Below the pieces are notes generated by a model that was not told where the DNA came from, did not search any database, and saw only the letters and a program-made list of their open reading frames with translations. The position numbers and the translations under genes are program-made. This document shows positions 36,597 to 44,995 of a DNA stretch of 51,359 bases, piece by piece. The stretch is from Cytobacillus firmus NBRC 15306 (GTDB lineage Bacteria; Bacillota; Bacilli; Bacillales; Cytobacillaceae), in assembly GCF_001591465.1 (NCBI RefSeq), contig NZ_BCUY01000022.1, forward strand, positions 1 through 51,359. The letters run 5' to 3'. Numbering within the stretch: position 1 is the stretch's first letter; every line of letters begins with the position of its first letter.

Positions 36597-37442
36597 ATGA
36601 ATTCAAAAAATCGGCTGCTTTATGATTACATTCAGGAGAATTCAATAAAAATCACAGATATGTGGCTGTCTTTAAGGGAAAAGCAGAAAGGCTCCATTTA
36701 TTCTGCAGATGCAGATCCTGCTTATGAAAAACTCCTTAGAGAACAGAATACGTTTACGAACAGCACTGTGTCAGCAGCTTTGCTGGATGAGGATACTTTT
36801 AACGAAAATATGGAAGAGTGGGCCATTACAGTAGCGGAGAGCAGGGTGAATTCGAATACACCCATTTATCAAGTGCTTGAGGCATTAAGCCATGTCCGGG
36901 AAACCTATTGGCATTTTGTTGAAAAGTTCATCAACGAAAACAAGTCTGAAGTCACAGCAGACGATGTATTGAAATGGAGCACCATCATTAACAGGGCTTT
37001 TGATAAACTCATCAATAAATTCTCGGAGAAGTATTATGAATTAACGACTAATCGGCTTGTTGCCCAGCAAACGCTGATCAATGAACTAGGAACGCCGGTC
37101 ATTCCGGTTATGGATGGTACTGCTATCCTGCCGCTTATTGGCAATATTGACACGGAGCGTGCGCAAATTCTGATGGAAGAAATTCCGAAAAAATGTGCAA
37201 AAGAAAATATTGAGCACTTGTTTATTGATTTATCTAGTGTAGCCATTATTGATACGATGGTCGCACATCAAATATTCTCTTTAACGACAGCTCTAAAGCT
37301 GTTAGGGGTCAAATCCACCATCTCCGGAATCAGCCCTGAGGTAGCTCAGACTTCCATTCAGCTCGGCCTGGATTTTACGGGTATTGAAACGTATGGAAAA
37401 TTAAAACATGCTTTAAAAAGACAAGGTGAAAACATAGAATAG
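36597..37442 (+). CDS. RsbR-type stressosome protein (globin-like N-domain + STAS)
   Basis: A 281-residue protein. The helical N-terminal half (1-150) has the non-haem globin pattern of RsbR paralogues. The STAS domain (about 165-275) includes HLFIDLSSVAIIDTMVAHQIF and LGVKSTISGISPEVAQTSI, where RsbT-phosphorylated Thr residues lie. Such proteins form the stressosome core that triggers sigma-B. It stands alone, not next to rsbST. Confidence 0.88.
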   Translation: MNSKNRLLYDYIQENSIKITDMWLSLREKQKGSIYSADADPAYEKLLREQNTFTNSTVSAALLDEDTFNENMEEWAITVAESRVNSNTPIYQVLEALSHVRETYWHFVEKFINENKSEVTADDVLKWSTIINRAFDKLINKFSEKYYELTTNRLVAQQTLINELGTPVIPVMDGTAILPLIGNIDTERAQILMEEIPKKCAKENIEHLFIDLSSVAIIDTMVAHQIFSLTTALKLLGVKSTISGISPEVAQTSIQLGLDFTGIETYGKLKHALKRQGENIE

Positions 37443-37455
37443 AAAAAAGATTGAC

Positions 37456-37480
37456 AAGCCGGCTGAACTTCCGGCTTTTT
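37456..37480 (+). terminator. Intrinsic terminator of the RsbR-type gene
   Basis: AAGCCGG pairs with CCGGCTTTTT. Confidence 0.85.
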
Positions 37481-37556
37481 ATATGGAAATAATAAAATAC
37501 GCTTTACTGTGTTACCATTCTAACAATCTAACTTGTTAAAAAATGGGAAAATATTA

Positions 37557-37585
37557 TTGACATACCTTAATAGGGAACATAAAAT
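37557..37585 (+). promoter_or_regulatory. Sigma-A promoter of hutH leader
   Basis: TTGACA, a 17-bp spacer and TAAAAT. Its transcript would run through a strong terminator at 37667-37714 before reaching hutH. Confidence 0.75.
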
Positions 37586-37666
37586 TAATTATATTCAGAA
37601 AATATAACGAAAATAGGCTGTGATAAAGATGAGACATCTGACAACAGATACTGCAAATAATCTTCT

Positions 37667-37714
37667 AAAAAAGGCTGTATTTCAAACCTGTGTTTGAGAT
37701 ACAGCCTTTTCTTT
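37667..37714 (+). terminator. Leader terminator (candidate attenuator) upstream of hutH
   Basis: GGCTGTATTTCAAA and TTTGAGATACAGCC form a 14-bp stem with one mismatch, then TTTTCTTT. It lies between the sigma-A promoter and hutH. A 22-codon frame (37629-37697; [11 protein letters not shown]...) ends in the hairpin, without a good ribosome site. The terminator suggests attenuation or antitermination of hutH. Confidence 0.75.
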
Positions 37715-37744
37715 ATCTCGCTAATGTACCGGGGAGGATATAAA

Positions 37745-39292
37745 ATGGAAAAATTAACAGAATCGATGATGACTTTAACTCACGGGGAGGAGAACAGCGT
37801 GGTTACTTTAAATGGAAATACCCTTACTTTGTCTGAAGTCAAACGAGTTCTTTTTGAAGGAGTAAAGGCTGCGGCATCAGTAGAAAGCATGCTTCGTGTA
37901 AAAAACAGCCATGAAGCCGTTAGGAGAATTGTGAGTGAAGAAAAAGTTATATACGGAATAAACACCGGTTTTGGCAAATTCAGCGATGTAAGAATTGACC
38001 AGGGAGATGTCGAGGATCTTCAGCTGAATTTAATTCGTTCGCATGCCTGCGGAGTAGGGGAGCCGTTCCCTGAGTCTGTCTCAAGAGCAATGCTTCTTTT
38101 AAGAGCAAATGCCTTATTGAAAGGATTCTCAGGCGTTCGTCCGGTCGTGATCGAAACTCTTTTAGCACTTGTGAATAAAAGTATCCATCCTGTCATCCCG
38201 CAGCAGGGCTCTCTTGGAGCAAGCGGAGATTTGGCGCCTTTATCCCACCTGGCATTAGTATTAATGGGAGAAGGGGAAGTGTTTTACAAGGGGAAAAGGA
38301 AGCCTGCGCTTGAAGTGCTTGTTCAGGAAGGAATAGAACCTGTAACCTTACAGGCGAAGGAAGGGCTTGCCCTCATTAACGGCACACAGGCGATGACGGC
38401 AATGGGAGTCATTGGTTATCTGGAAGCGGAAAAAATCGCTTATCAAAGTGAGCTGATTGCAGCACTTACAATGGAAGGATTGAACGGCATAATTGATGCG
38501 TTTGATGAGAACATCCATCAGGCAAGAGGGTATCAGCAGCAGGTGGATACAGCCAGAAGAATAAGGGAATACCTGTCAGGCAGCAGCCTGATCACAAGAC
38601 AGGGGGAAATCCGGGTGCAGGACGCCTATTCCATCCGCTGCATTCCGCAGGTGCATGGAGCATCCTGGCAGGCTCTTGACTATGTGAAAGAAAAGCTTGA
38701 AATCGAAATGAATGCAGCCACAGATAATCCGCTTATTTTTGAAAATGGGGAAAGCGTCATATCAGGCGGAAACTTTCATGGGCAGCCGATCGCTCTTGCA
38801 ATGGACTTCATGAAAATCGCGGCAGCGGAACTGGCCAATATTTCAGAGCGCCGCATTGAAAGGCTTGTTAACCCGCAGCTGAGTGATCTGCCGCCATTTT
38901 TAAGCCCGGAGCCTGGACTGCAGTCCGGTGCAATGATTCTCCAATATGTGGCAGCATCCCTTGTTTCGGAGAATAAGACACTCGCCCATCCGGCAAGTGT
39001 GGATTCGATCCCTTCTTCAGGGAATCAGGAAGACCATGTGAGCATGGGAACTATCGGATCAAGACATGCTTACCAGATCATCCAGAATGTCAATAAAGTA
39101 CTGGCAATTGAACTGATTTGCGCACTGCAGGCAGCAGAATTCCGGGGTTGTGATAAAATGGCTGACAAAACAAAACGCTTTTACGAAGAAGCTAGAAAAG
39201 TGGTGCCTTCCATCACAAAAGACCGCGTATTTTCAAAGGATATTGAAGCATGCGCAGCCTGGCTGAAGGAGATTGAAATTGACGTAATATAA
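37745..39292 (+). CDS. hutH: Histidine ammonia-lyase
   Basis: 515 residues from ATG 37745 or 497 from GTG 37799. It carries the MIO prosthetic-group triad Ala-Ser-Gly in [17 protein letters not shown] and [21 protein letters not shown] is near the N-terminus. It deaminates histidine to urocanate. Both starts have a GGGGAGG site; the GTG product ([14 protein letters not shown]) aligns with the start of B. subtilis HutH (MVTLDG), so the extra 18 residues may be unused. No other hut gene is nearby. Confidence 0.95.
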   Translation: MEKLTESMMTLTHGEENSVVTLNGNTLTLSEVKRVLFEGVKAAASVESMLRVKNSHEAVRRIVSEEKVIYGINTGFGKFSDVRIDQGDVEDLQLNLIRSHACGVGEPFPESVSRAMLLLRANALLKGFSGVRPVVIETLLALVNKSIHPVIPQQGSLGASGDLAPLSHLALVLMGEGEVFYKGKRKPALEVLVQEGIEPVTLQAKEGLALINGTQAMTAMGVIGYLEAEKIAYQSELIAALTMEGLNGIIDAFDENIHQARGYQQQVDTARRIREYLSGSSLITRQGEIRVQDAYSIRCIPQVHGASWQALDYVKEKLEIEMNAATDNPLIFENGESVISGGNFHGQPIALAMDFMKIAAAELANISERRIERLVNPQLSDLPPFLSPEPGLQSGAMILQYVAASLVSENKTLAHPASVDSIPSSGNQEDHVSMGTIGSRHAYQIIQNVNKVLAIELICALQAAEFRGCDKMADKTKRFYEEARKVVPSITKDRVFSKDIEACAAWLKEIEIDVI

Positions 39293-39299
39293 AACAGAA

Positions 39300-39335
39300 G
39301 GGGTCTGAATGTTATTCAGGCCCCTGACTTTTTAA
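39300..39335. terminator. Bidirectional terminator after hutH
   Basis: GGGGTCTGAAT and ATTCAGGCCCC pair, with TTTTT after a short gap; it overlaps the end of the convergent small gene. Confidence 0.8.
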
Positions 39336-39520
39336 TCTTTGGCTCTTTCCTCAAGTTCCTTGGCTTCATCTTCTTCAAAACGGTTTTTAAACGCTTCCTG
39401 TGTCACAATAAATTCCTCATCTTCCTGTGCCTCAGTTGTATGGCGCTCAACCATTGTGTGTTCAGGAAATTCCCCCGGGTGATGCTTTTTTTTATGATTA
39501 AAATGGACTCCGCGTGACAT
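39332..39520 (-). CDS. Small charged protein, 62 residues
   Basis: From ATG 39520 (MSRGVHFNHKKKHHPGEF), which follows AAAGGAGCC. It has a basic, His-rich N-terminus and an acidic C-terminus. No family recognised. Longer in-frame starts (39601) lack a ribosome site. Confidence 0.6.
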   Translation of the reverse strand: MSRGVHFNHKKKHHPGEFPEHTMVERHTTEAQEDEEFIVTQEAFKNRFEEDEAKELEERAKD

Positions 39521-39681
39521 AATCAGGCTCCTTTCATAGTTGAATTTGCATTCTTCCACTATTTTTCCCTCCGGCATCAGGAGTATGTACGGCTGGTTCA
39601 ATCAATATTTTCCGTTCAATATTGCTCTTGTTCGCATAAGTATATAGAGCAAAGACGAAACAGAAAAGGAGGGGGACAGCC

Positions 39682-40269
39682 GTGATTGATCCGAATGCTT
39701 CCGTGTTCTGTGCGGGACGGGGAGACCGTGCGCCAGTTTTTATTGCCGATGCTGTCATTGATCACCAAATAAAAAAAGTCAATCTGGAGAACTATATTGG
39801 AAAATGGGTGCTGCTGTTTTTTTATCCGAGTGATTTTACATTTGTCTGACCGACAGAATTAGCGGCGGTCGCCGCTGTGAACCCTTATTTAAAAGCCTTA
39901 AACTGCGAAGTCATGTCCATCAGTACGGACAGTGTATATGCACATAAAGTATTTAAGGAAACATCTCCGTCATTAAAAAATGTCAATTATCCAATGGTTA
40001 GCGACCGGACACACCAAATCAGCAGAGCTTATAGGGTACTTGATGAAAAGTCAGGAGCGGCCATCAGGGCATCCGTTTTTATCGACCCCAATGGCATTAT
40101 CGCGGCAAAGCTCATTTATCCCGAGGAAGTTGGCAGAAATCTGCATGAACATGTCAGAATCATGCAGGGCATCCAATATGCACAGCAGACAGGGAAGGGT
40201 GTGCCGGCAAACTGGCAGCCAGGCCAGCAAGGGATTAATATGGATCCGAACTTGATAGGTAAAATCTAA
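39682..40269 (+). CDS. Candidate selenoprotein: 2-Cys-type peroxiredoxin with UGA at the peroxidatic position
   Basis: GTG 39682, behind GGAGGGGGA, opens a 195-residue peroxiredoxin ([18 protein letters not shown]...) with one in-frame TGA at 39847-39849 (codon 56). The local sequence is FYPSDFTFV-(TGA)-PTELAA, and the family motif is SDFTFVCPTE, so the TGA replaces exactly the peroxidatic cysteine. The frame is open to 40269 with normal Prx features ([39 protein letters not shown]). A 6-bp GC stem with a GGUC loop starts 12 nt after the TGA. The usual resolving Cys (VCPANW) is replaced: GVPANW. I infer a selenoperoxiredoxin reducing hydroperoxides by a 1-Cys-like mechanism; a nonsense mutation is the alternative. 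Stand-alone gene. Confidence 0.82.
39861..39876 (+). promoter_or_regulatory. Candidate bacterial SECIS element of the peroxiredoxin gene
   Basis: RNA stem AGCGGC/GCCGCU (6 bp, perfect) with loop GGUC. The loop begins 17 nt past the UGA+1 position and starts with G, as bSECIS requires. The loop resembles the GGUC of E. coli fdhF. Confidence 0.65.
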
Positions 40270-40373
40270 AGGAGGATGCGCAAGCTTTCTCCTCCAAAAT
40301 ACATAATTACTTTAATAAGCAGTGCTGAAAATATATAATATAAAGTACACATGAAGCGGAGGGGGAGTTTTTC

Positions 40374-40748
40374 GTGGACTTTTTTTCTATACTTTCTGAA
40401 GATCGGATTAAAAAAGCTTATAAGGACGGGGAATTTGATAATCTGCCGGGATATGGGAAACCGCTGCCGCCTGATGAATTGTCTTCTGTCCCTGAGAACT
40501 TGCGCATGGCCTATCGCATCATGAAGAACGCCGGATTCACTGATGAAGAAAACCAAGTGAAAAAGGAAATGCTGACGATTGAAGACTTAATGAAGAAATG
40601 TGATGACCAGGAAGAAAAAAAGAACCTGCAGAAGAAATTAAACGAAAAGCTGCTTCGCTATAACAGTATGATGTCCAAAAGAGGGCAAAGCACCAACTCA
40701 TCCCTTTTCAAAAACTATCAGGAAAAAATTAACAATAAATTATTCTAA
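40374..40748 (+). CDS. DUF1992 (DnaJ-homologue-like) protein
   Basis: 124 residues from GTG 40374 behind GGAGGGGG. The N-terminal motif IKKAYKDGEFDNLPGYGKPL is the signature of DUF1992 (also called DnaJ-like subfamily C member 28). It is all helical and cytoplasmic. Role unknown. Confidence 0.85.
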   Translation: MDFFSILSEDRIKKAYKDGEFDNLPGYGKPLPPDELSSVPENLRMAYRIMKNAGFTDEENQVKKEMLTIEDLMKKCDDQEEKKNLQKKLNEKLLRYNSMMSKRGQSTNSSLFKNYQEKINNKLF

Positions 40749-40779
40749 TGAATTAGATGATTGGAATTGAGGAGAACAC

Positions 40780-41241
40780 ATGAATAAAGATGAATATATA
40801 AAGTTACTTGAAAAAAGAGTAGAGGAATACGAGGCAGCCATAGCAGATATGACCGCACCGATTATTCCATCGATCATTCCCCAGACGATTCTTGTGCCAA
40901 TTACAGGGTTGCTCATGGCTGAAAGATTCGAAAAAATTACGGCTAAGATCCTGAACCATATTAAAGACCATGACACAGAATTTGCCATTATAGATTTTAC
41001 CGATATTACGGTCGACCGCTTAGAGCAGATGTGCCTGTCAGAGCTTGGGGAGCAAATCCGCAGCCTGACTGATTCCATTAACCTCATGGGAGTTAAGCCT
41101 TACTTTGTCGGAATGACCCCGCAGCTTATAAAAGAAATCATTTTATCCGGCATTGAATTAAATGCTGAAACACATGCCAACTTCCAGGCGGCTTTAAAGC
41201 ATCTAATGAAAATACACAATCTTGTCTTTCAAAAAAACTAA
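40780..41241 (+). CDS. STAS-domain protein (RsbR-like short form)
   Basis: A 153-residue protein: an N-terminal coiled helix (residues 5-22), then a STAS domain (VPITGLLMAERFEKITAKIL, FAIIDFTDITVDRLEQ, LMGVKPYFVGMTPQLIKEI). It lacks the globin-like N-domain of the RsbR paralogue at 36.6 kb. Probably a stressosome or sigma-B-pathway accessory protein. It starts 31 nt after the DUF1992 gene and has a GAGGAG site; the two may be co-transcribed. Confidence 0.8.
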   Translation: MNKDEYIKLLEKRVEEYEAAIADMTAPIIPSIIPQTILVPITGLLMAERFEKITAKILNHIKDHDTEFAIIDFTDITVDRLEQMCLSELGEQIRSLTDSINLMGVKPYFVGMTPQLIKEIILSGIELNAETHANFQAALKHLMKIHNLVFQKN

Positions 41242-41250
41242 ATTCTCAAG

Positions 41251-41281
41251 ACCCCTCTCCTGAACAGGATAGGGTTTTTTT
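41251..41281 (+). terminator. Intrinsic terminator
   Basis: ACCCCTCTCCTG pairs imperfectly with AGGATAGGGT, then TTTTTTT. Confidence 0.78.
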
Positions 41282-41380
41282 ACTTATACAGGCACATTTT
41301 CTTTCCGATTGGGGAATTGTCCATGCGAAAACCTCCTGTGATACATATTCTATAGTATCCATGAGAAAGGAGGTAGACTT

Positions 41381-41755
41381 ATGTCGAGAGATTGGAGAAG
41401 AAGATTTGAGATTAATGCAGATGAAGTAGAAATCAGAGCCGAAAGAGTTATTGTAAAAGAAGAAGATAATCGCCGCCGTGATGATGTGCGTGGAGCGGAA
41501 GACCGCCGCAGGAAGCACCGCCGAGATGACGATGTAGCAGGAATAGAGGACAATCGCAGAAGACATTGTGGCTGTGGAAGAGACAGTGTTGGCGGAGCAG
41601 AAGATGACCGCCGAAAACATCGCCGTGACAATGTGCGTGGTGCTGGTGACTTATGGTACAACAGAGATTTAGCCGGATCTGGCAGAGGCTGCAGATGCCG
41701 CCGAGATGACGATGACCGCAGAAGAAGAGGTTTCTGCGGATGCCGCTGGATCTAA
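41381..41755 (+). CDS. Arg/Asp-rich repetitive protein, possibly a spore-coat component
   Basis: 124 residues of very low complexity: repeats of the type EDRRRKHRRDD and AGIEDNRRRH, SVGGAEDDRRKHRRD, and a C-terminal Cys-Gly-Cys cluster (RGCRCRR, FCGCRW). It has a strong AAGGAGG site. CATATTCTA at 41347 resembles a sigma-K -10 element. Highly charged, repeat-rich, Cys-containing proteins of this kind are often coat proteins (CotG-like), so that role is an inference. The opposite-strand frame is a shadow. An in-frame overlap into motA at 41740 is not used. Confidence 0.6.
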   Translation: MSRDWRRRFEINADEVEIRAERVIVKEEDNRRRDDVRGAEDRRRKHRRDDDVAGIEDNRRRHCGCGRDSVGGAEDDRRKHRRDNVRGAGDLWYNRDLAGSGRGCRCRRDDDDRRRRGFCGCRWI

Positions 41756-41770
41756 AAATAATGAAAACGA

Positions 41771-41796
41771 AGGCAGGGGAAGCACCTCTGCCTTTT
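41771..41796 (+). terminator. Intrinsic terminator before motA
   Basis: GGCAGGGG and CCTCTGCC pair (imperfect), followed by TTTTATAT. Confidence 0.65.
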
Positions 41797-41813
41797 ATAT
41801 ATGAAAATTTTCC

Positions 41814-41840
41814 TAAAGAACTGTTAAAATCATCCGAAAT
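41814..41840 (+). promoter_or_regulatory. Sigma-D-like promoter of motAB
   Basis: TAAA, a 15-nt spacer and TCCGAAAT (consensus TAAA-N15-GCCGATAT, 6 of 8 in the -10). It lies about 53 nt upstream of the motA start, as in B. subtilis motAB. Confidence 0.7.
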
Positions 41841-41892
41841 TAATAATAGAAAGTTTTGGAGATTTTCAGACTACATAGAAGGTGTGGCATGC

Positions 41893-42687
41893 ATGGATAA
41901 AACAACGATTATAGGAGTAATATTAGGAATCATAGCAGTTGGAGTAGGGATGGTTTTTAAAGGGGTTTCCCCATCTGTTCTGATTAACCCTGCCGCTATT
42001 CTGATCATTATCTTGGGTACGGCAGCAGCAGTGAGCATTGCATTTCCAACAAATGAAATCAAACGGGTGCCAAAGCTTTTTGGCATTTTATTTAAAGAAG
42101 AGAAGCTGATGAACCCTTCTGAAATGATTAAGATGTTTTCGGATTGGGCTCAGCTGGCAAGAAAAGAAGGATTGCTTGCCCTGGAAGTCAAGACGAACGA
42201 AATTGAAGATGCATTTTTAAAAAACGGCTTATCTCTGGCTGTTGATGGGCAAAGTGCCGATTATATACGGGATGTATTAAGTGAAGAAATCGAAGCGATG
42301 GAAGAAAGGCACCAGGCAGGAGCGCAAATTTTCAGCCAGGCAGGTACGTATGCCCCATCCCTTGGAGTATTGGGAGCCGTTATTGGATTGATTGCAGCAC
42401 TTGGAAATATGGCGGACACTGCCAGCCTGGGACATGCCATAAGTGCGGCATTCGTAGCGACTTTACTGGGGATATTCACCGGTTATGTGTTCTGGCATCC
42501 GTTTGCCAATAAGCTAAAGAGAAAGTCCAAGCAGGAAGCAAAAATTAAAAGCATGATGATCGAAGGGATTCTTTCTATTTTAGAAGGGGAGGCTCCTCGA
42601 GTAATAGAACAAAAGCTTGCTTCCTACCTTCCTGCAGGAGAACGCCGTAAATTCCTTGATGAAAGCAGCGTGGCAAAGGATGAGTAG
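41893..42687 (+). CDS. motA: MotA, flagellar stator subunit
   Basis: 264 residues from ATG 41893 (MDKTTIIGVILGIIAVGVGMVFKGVSP), clearly MotA by the B. subtilis-like sequence (FLKNGLSLAVDGQSADYIRD, GTYAPSLGVLGAVIGLIAAL). The proton-type stator partner MotB follows with overlap. The upstream in-frame extension to 41740 is spurious. Confidence 0.95.
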   Translation: MDKTTIIGVILGIIAVGVGMVFKGVSPSVLINPAAILIIILGTAAAVSIAFPTNEIKRVPKLFGILFKEEKLMNPSEMIKMFSDWAQLARKEGLLALEVKTNEIEDAFLKNGLSLAVDGQSADYIRDVLSEEIEAMEERHQAGAQIFSQAGTYAPSLGVLGAVIGLIAALGNMADTASLGHAISAAFVATLLGIFTGYVFWHPFANKLKRKSKQEAKIKSMMIEGILSILEGEAPRVIEQKLASYLPAGERRKFLDESSVAKDE

Positions 42688-43477
42688 GAGGAAAAAGAAG
42701 CAGCATCATGAGGAGCATGTAGACGAATCCTGGCTTTTGCCGTATGCTGATTTATTAACTCTGCTTCTTGCCCTGTTCATTGTCCTCTTCGCAATGAGTT
42801 CAGTGGATGCCCAGAAATTTCAGAAGCTATCAAAGGCATTCAATGATGTCTTTTCAGGGGGAACGGGCGTCTTTGAATTCCCAAGTCCAATGCCGGAAGG
42901 ACAAATGCAATCTACTGATGCAGTGTCGGAAAAGCCAAGCAAGGATCTCGAGGAAATGGCAGCGCTGGATGAGTTGGAAAAAGAAAAATTGAAGCAGGCT
43001 GCCGATCATGAAGAACTGGCAGAGCTGCAGCAAAGAGTCAATGCCTTTATTGAAAATCAAAACCTGGCGGACAAACTGGAAACCTCATTAACCACGGAAG
43101 GACTGCTTGTGTCTATCAGAGACAATGTTCTATTCAGCTCAGGAAGTGCGGAGGTCCGAAAGCAGGATTTAAAAGTGGCTGGTGAAATAGCCGGGCTTCT
43201 CATCATGGACCCGCCAAGAAATATCATCATCAGCGGCCATACAGACAATGTCCCGATCAGCAATTCGAACTTCGAGTCCAATTGGGAGCTCAGTGTCATG
43301 CGGGCGGTCAACTTTATGAAAATCATCCTGAAGAATGACCAGCTGGACCCGAAATGGTTCAGTGCCAAAGGCTTTGGGGAATTCCAGCCGGTTGCCGGAA
43401 ATGATACGAAAGAAGGCAGAGCGAAGAACAGACGGGTAGAGATTTTAATATTGCCAAGAACGGGGAATCAGCCTTAG
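42680..43477 (+). CDS. motB: MotB, flagellar stator subunit with OmpA domain
   Basis: 265 residues from ATG 42680 (MSRRKKKQHHEEHVDESW), which overlaps the end of motA by 8 nt. A single membrane helix holds the proton-carrying Asp in YADLLTLLLALFIVLFAMSS. The C-terminal OmpA-like peptidoglycan-binding domain has ISGHTDNVPISNSNFESNW. Translation is coupled with motA. Confidence 0.95.
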   Translation: MSRRKKKQHHEEHVDESWLLPYADLLTLLLALFIVLFAMSSVDAQKFQKLSKAFNDVFSGGTGVFEFPSPMPEGQMQSTDAVSEKPSKDLEEMAALDELEKEKLKQAADHEELAELQQRVNAFIENQNLADKLETSLTTEGLLVSIRDNVLFSSGSAEVRKQDLKVAGEIAGLLIMDPPRNIIISGHTDNVPISNSNFESNWELSVMRAVNFMKIILKNDQLDPKWFSAKGFGEFQPVAGNDTKEGRAKNRRVEILILPRTGNQP

Positions 43478-43504
43478 CGGGCTGGTTTCTTTTTTATGTA
43501 ACAA

Positions 43505-43530
43505 ATAAAAAAAGGCTGTTAGACAGCCGC
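43505..43530 (-). terminator. Intrinsic terminator of the 38-residue gene
   Basis: GGCTGT and ACAGCC pair on the minus strand, followed by TTTTTTTATTTG. Confidence 0.75.
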
Positions 43531-43540
43531 TTTCCCGGGA

Positions 43541-43657
43541 TCATTCATTTGCTTCCTGTTCCGTGCCGTCCGGTTTGCACATGAGGTCGACCATTACACC
43601 AAATAGAAATACACAGGCGATTGGAATGGAAAAATTCAAAATATGAACAATGGTCAT
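43541..43657 (-). CDS. Small single-pass membrane peptide, 38 residues
   Basis: MTIVHILNFSIPIACVFLFG followed by VMVDLMCKPDGTEQEANE. GGGAGG lies upstream of ATG 43657 and a terminator is 11 nt past the stop. One hydrophobic helix and an acidic tail. Conserved small membrane peptides of this type are often unannotated. Function unknown. Confidence 0.6.
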   Translation of the reverse strand: MTIVHILNFSIPIACVFLFGVMVDLMCKPDGTEQEANE

Positions 43658-43754
43658 CAGCGAACCTCCCAAAATATATTAATTACATTATATGCCAATG
43701 TTCACAGAAAAGACAAACAATTTTCAGAAAATATACACAAATTAAGATTGACAA

Positions 43755-43782
43755 AGAAAAAGAGCCGCTGGGGGCTCTTTAT
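43755..43782 (-). terminator. Intrinsic terminator of the MFS gene
   Basis: AAAGAGCC pairs with GGCTCTTT on the minus strand, followed by TTCTTT; it overlaps the MFS stop. Confidence 0.8.
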
Positions 43783-44975
43783 AATGGAAGATCTGCTTCT
43801 GAATGAATGGTTCTTGGTTCTGTCTTTTTTCCATGAAGCAGGTAGTATACAAGTAGGCCAAACAGTGCGACTCCGGCAAGCATAAAATATAGCGAAGCGA
43901 AGCCTGTTTTGACCGCAAGTATTCCGAGAACATAGGATCCTAAACCGATCCCTGTATCAAAGAGGGTGAAAAAGGTCGAGGTAGCAAGCCCGCGTTTCGC
44001 TGGATCGGCCTGCTTGATGGCAACCGTTTGAAGACTCGGAACAATTGTGCCATACCCCAGTCCGATTACTGCACCTGACAGCAGAAACACAATGGTGCTG
44101 TTGGCTTGGCTGAGCAAAAACAATCCTGCCGCAAACAGAATAATGGCTGGATAGATCACTTTATTTTCTCCGTACGTATCAAACCAGCGGCCTGTAAATG
44201 GGCGGGACATAATGATGAACGCTGCATATACCACGAAGAAGAAGCTCGCGGCTTCAAGCAAATCAAGCTCTTTCGCATAAACGGAAATAAAGGATAGAAT
44301 TCCTGAGTACGCGAAAGCAAGGATGCCAGCTGAAATCGCAACAGGAACGGCATTTTTTTCAAATAAGCTTGAAAGTGTAAAACTCGGATGCTTCACAGAG
44401 CTTTCTGCTGTTTGCGGTATTTTTACAAAAGCGCCAAGCACTATCGCAATAAATGATAAAACCGTACATAACGCAAAAATCCATGTGAAGCTTGCGTATT
44501 GGACCATCGTCAGACCGGCAAACGGGCCGATGACCATAGCCAGATTCATGAACATCGCATAATAGCCAAGCCCTTCGCCTCGCCGTTCATCCGGCACAAT
44601 TTCAGCAACAATCGCTCCAGTCGCTGTTGTGGCCATGCCAAAACCTGCACCATGAAGGAATCTTAGAGCTAAAAGTGCAGGCATAGTGTCAGCCCAAAAA
44701 TAAAGAAGAGATGAGACTGCAAACACAATCAGGGAAGCAAGCAGAATCTTCCGCCGTCCAACCTCGTCAATCCATTTCCCTGTAAAAGGCCGGCTGATCA
44801 CGGCAGCAATCAGAAAGACCGAAATAATCAGGCCAACCTGTGTTTCGTCCCCTTTTAAATCATCCAAAATATAAAGGGGAAGCGTAGTCAGCAACACATA
44901 AAACCCCATAAACAAGAAAAAACTCGTAACAGAAATACTCAAAAAATCCTTCGTCCATAATGGCTGTTTCTTCAT
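43779..44975 (-). CDS. MFS transporter (probable drug efflux)
   Basis: A 398-residue, 12-helix major facilitator. MFS signatures are SRPFTGKWIDEVGRRKIL and, in the second half, SRPFTGRWFDTYGENKV. It is downstream of, and co-oriented with, a marR regulator, which suggests regulated efflux of a toxic compound. AGGAGG precedes ATG 44975. Confidence 0.85.
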   Translation of the reverse strand: MKKQPLWTKDFLSISVTSFFLFMGFYVLLTTLPLYILDDLKGDETQVGLIISVFLIAAVISRPFTGKWIDEVGRRKILLASLIVFAVSSLLYFWADTMPALLALRFLHGAGFGMATTATGAIVAEIVPDERRGEGLGYYAMFMNLAMVIGPFAGLTMVQYASFTWIFALCTVLSFIAIVLGAFVKIPQTAESSVKHPSFTLSSLFEKNAVPVAISAGILAFAYSGILSFISVYAKELDLLEAASFFFVVYAAFIIMSRPFTGRWFDTYGENKVIYPAIILFAAGLFLLSQANSTIVFLLSGAVIGLGYGTIVPSLQTVAIKQADPAKRGLATSTFFTLFDTGIGLGSYVLGILAVKTGFASLYFMLAGVALFGLLVYYLLHGKKTEPRTIHSEADLPL

Positions 44976-44995
44976 GTTGTCCTCCTAACAATGAA

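Noticed and set aside
37629..37714. HutP-binding site in the hutH leader
   Set aside because: I could not find the regularly spaced NAG triplets HutP needs, so only a terminator is claimed.
41350..41661. Ser/Arg-rich minus-strand frame opposite the Arg/Asp-rich gene
   Set aside because: Low-complexity shadow; the plus-strand frame has the AAGGAGG site and ATG.
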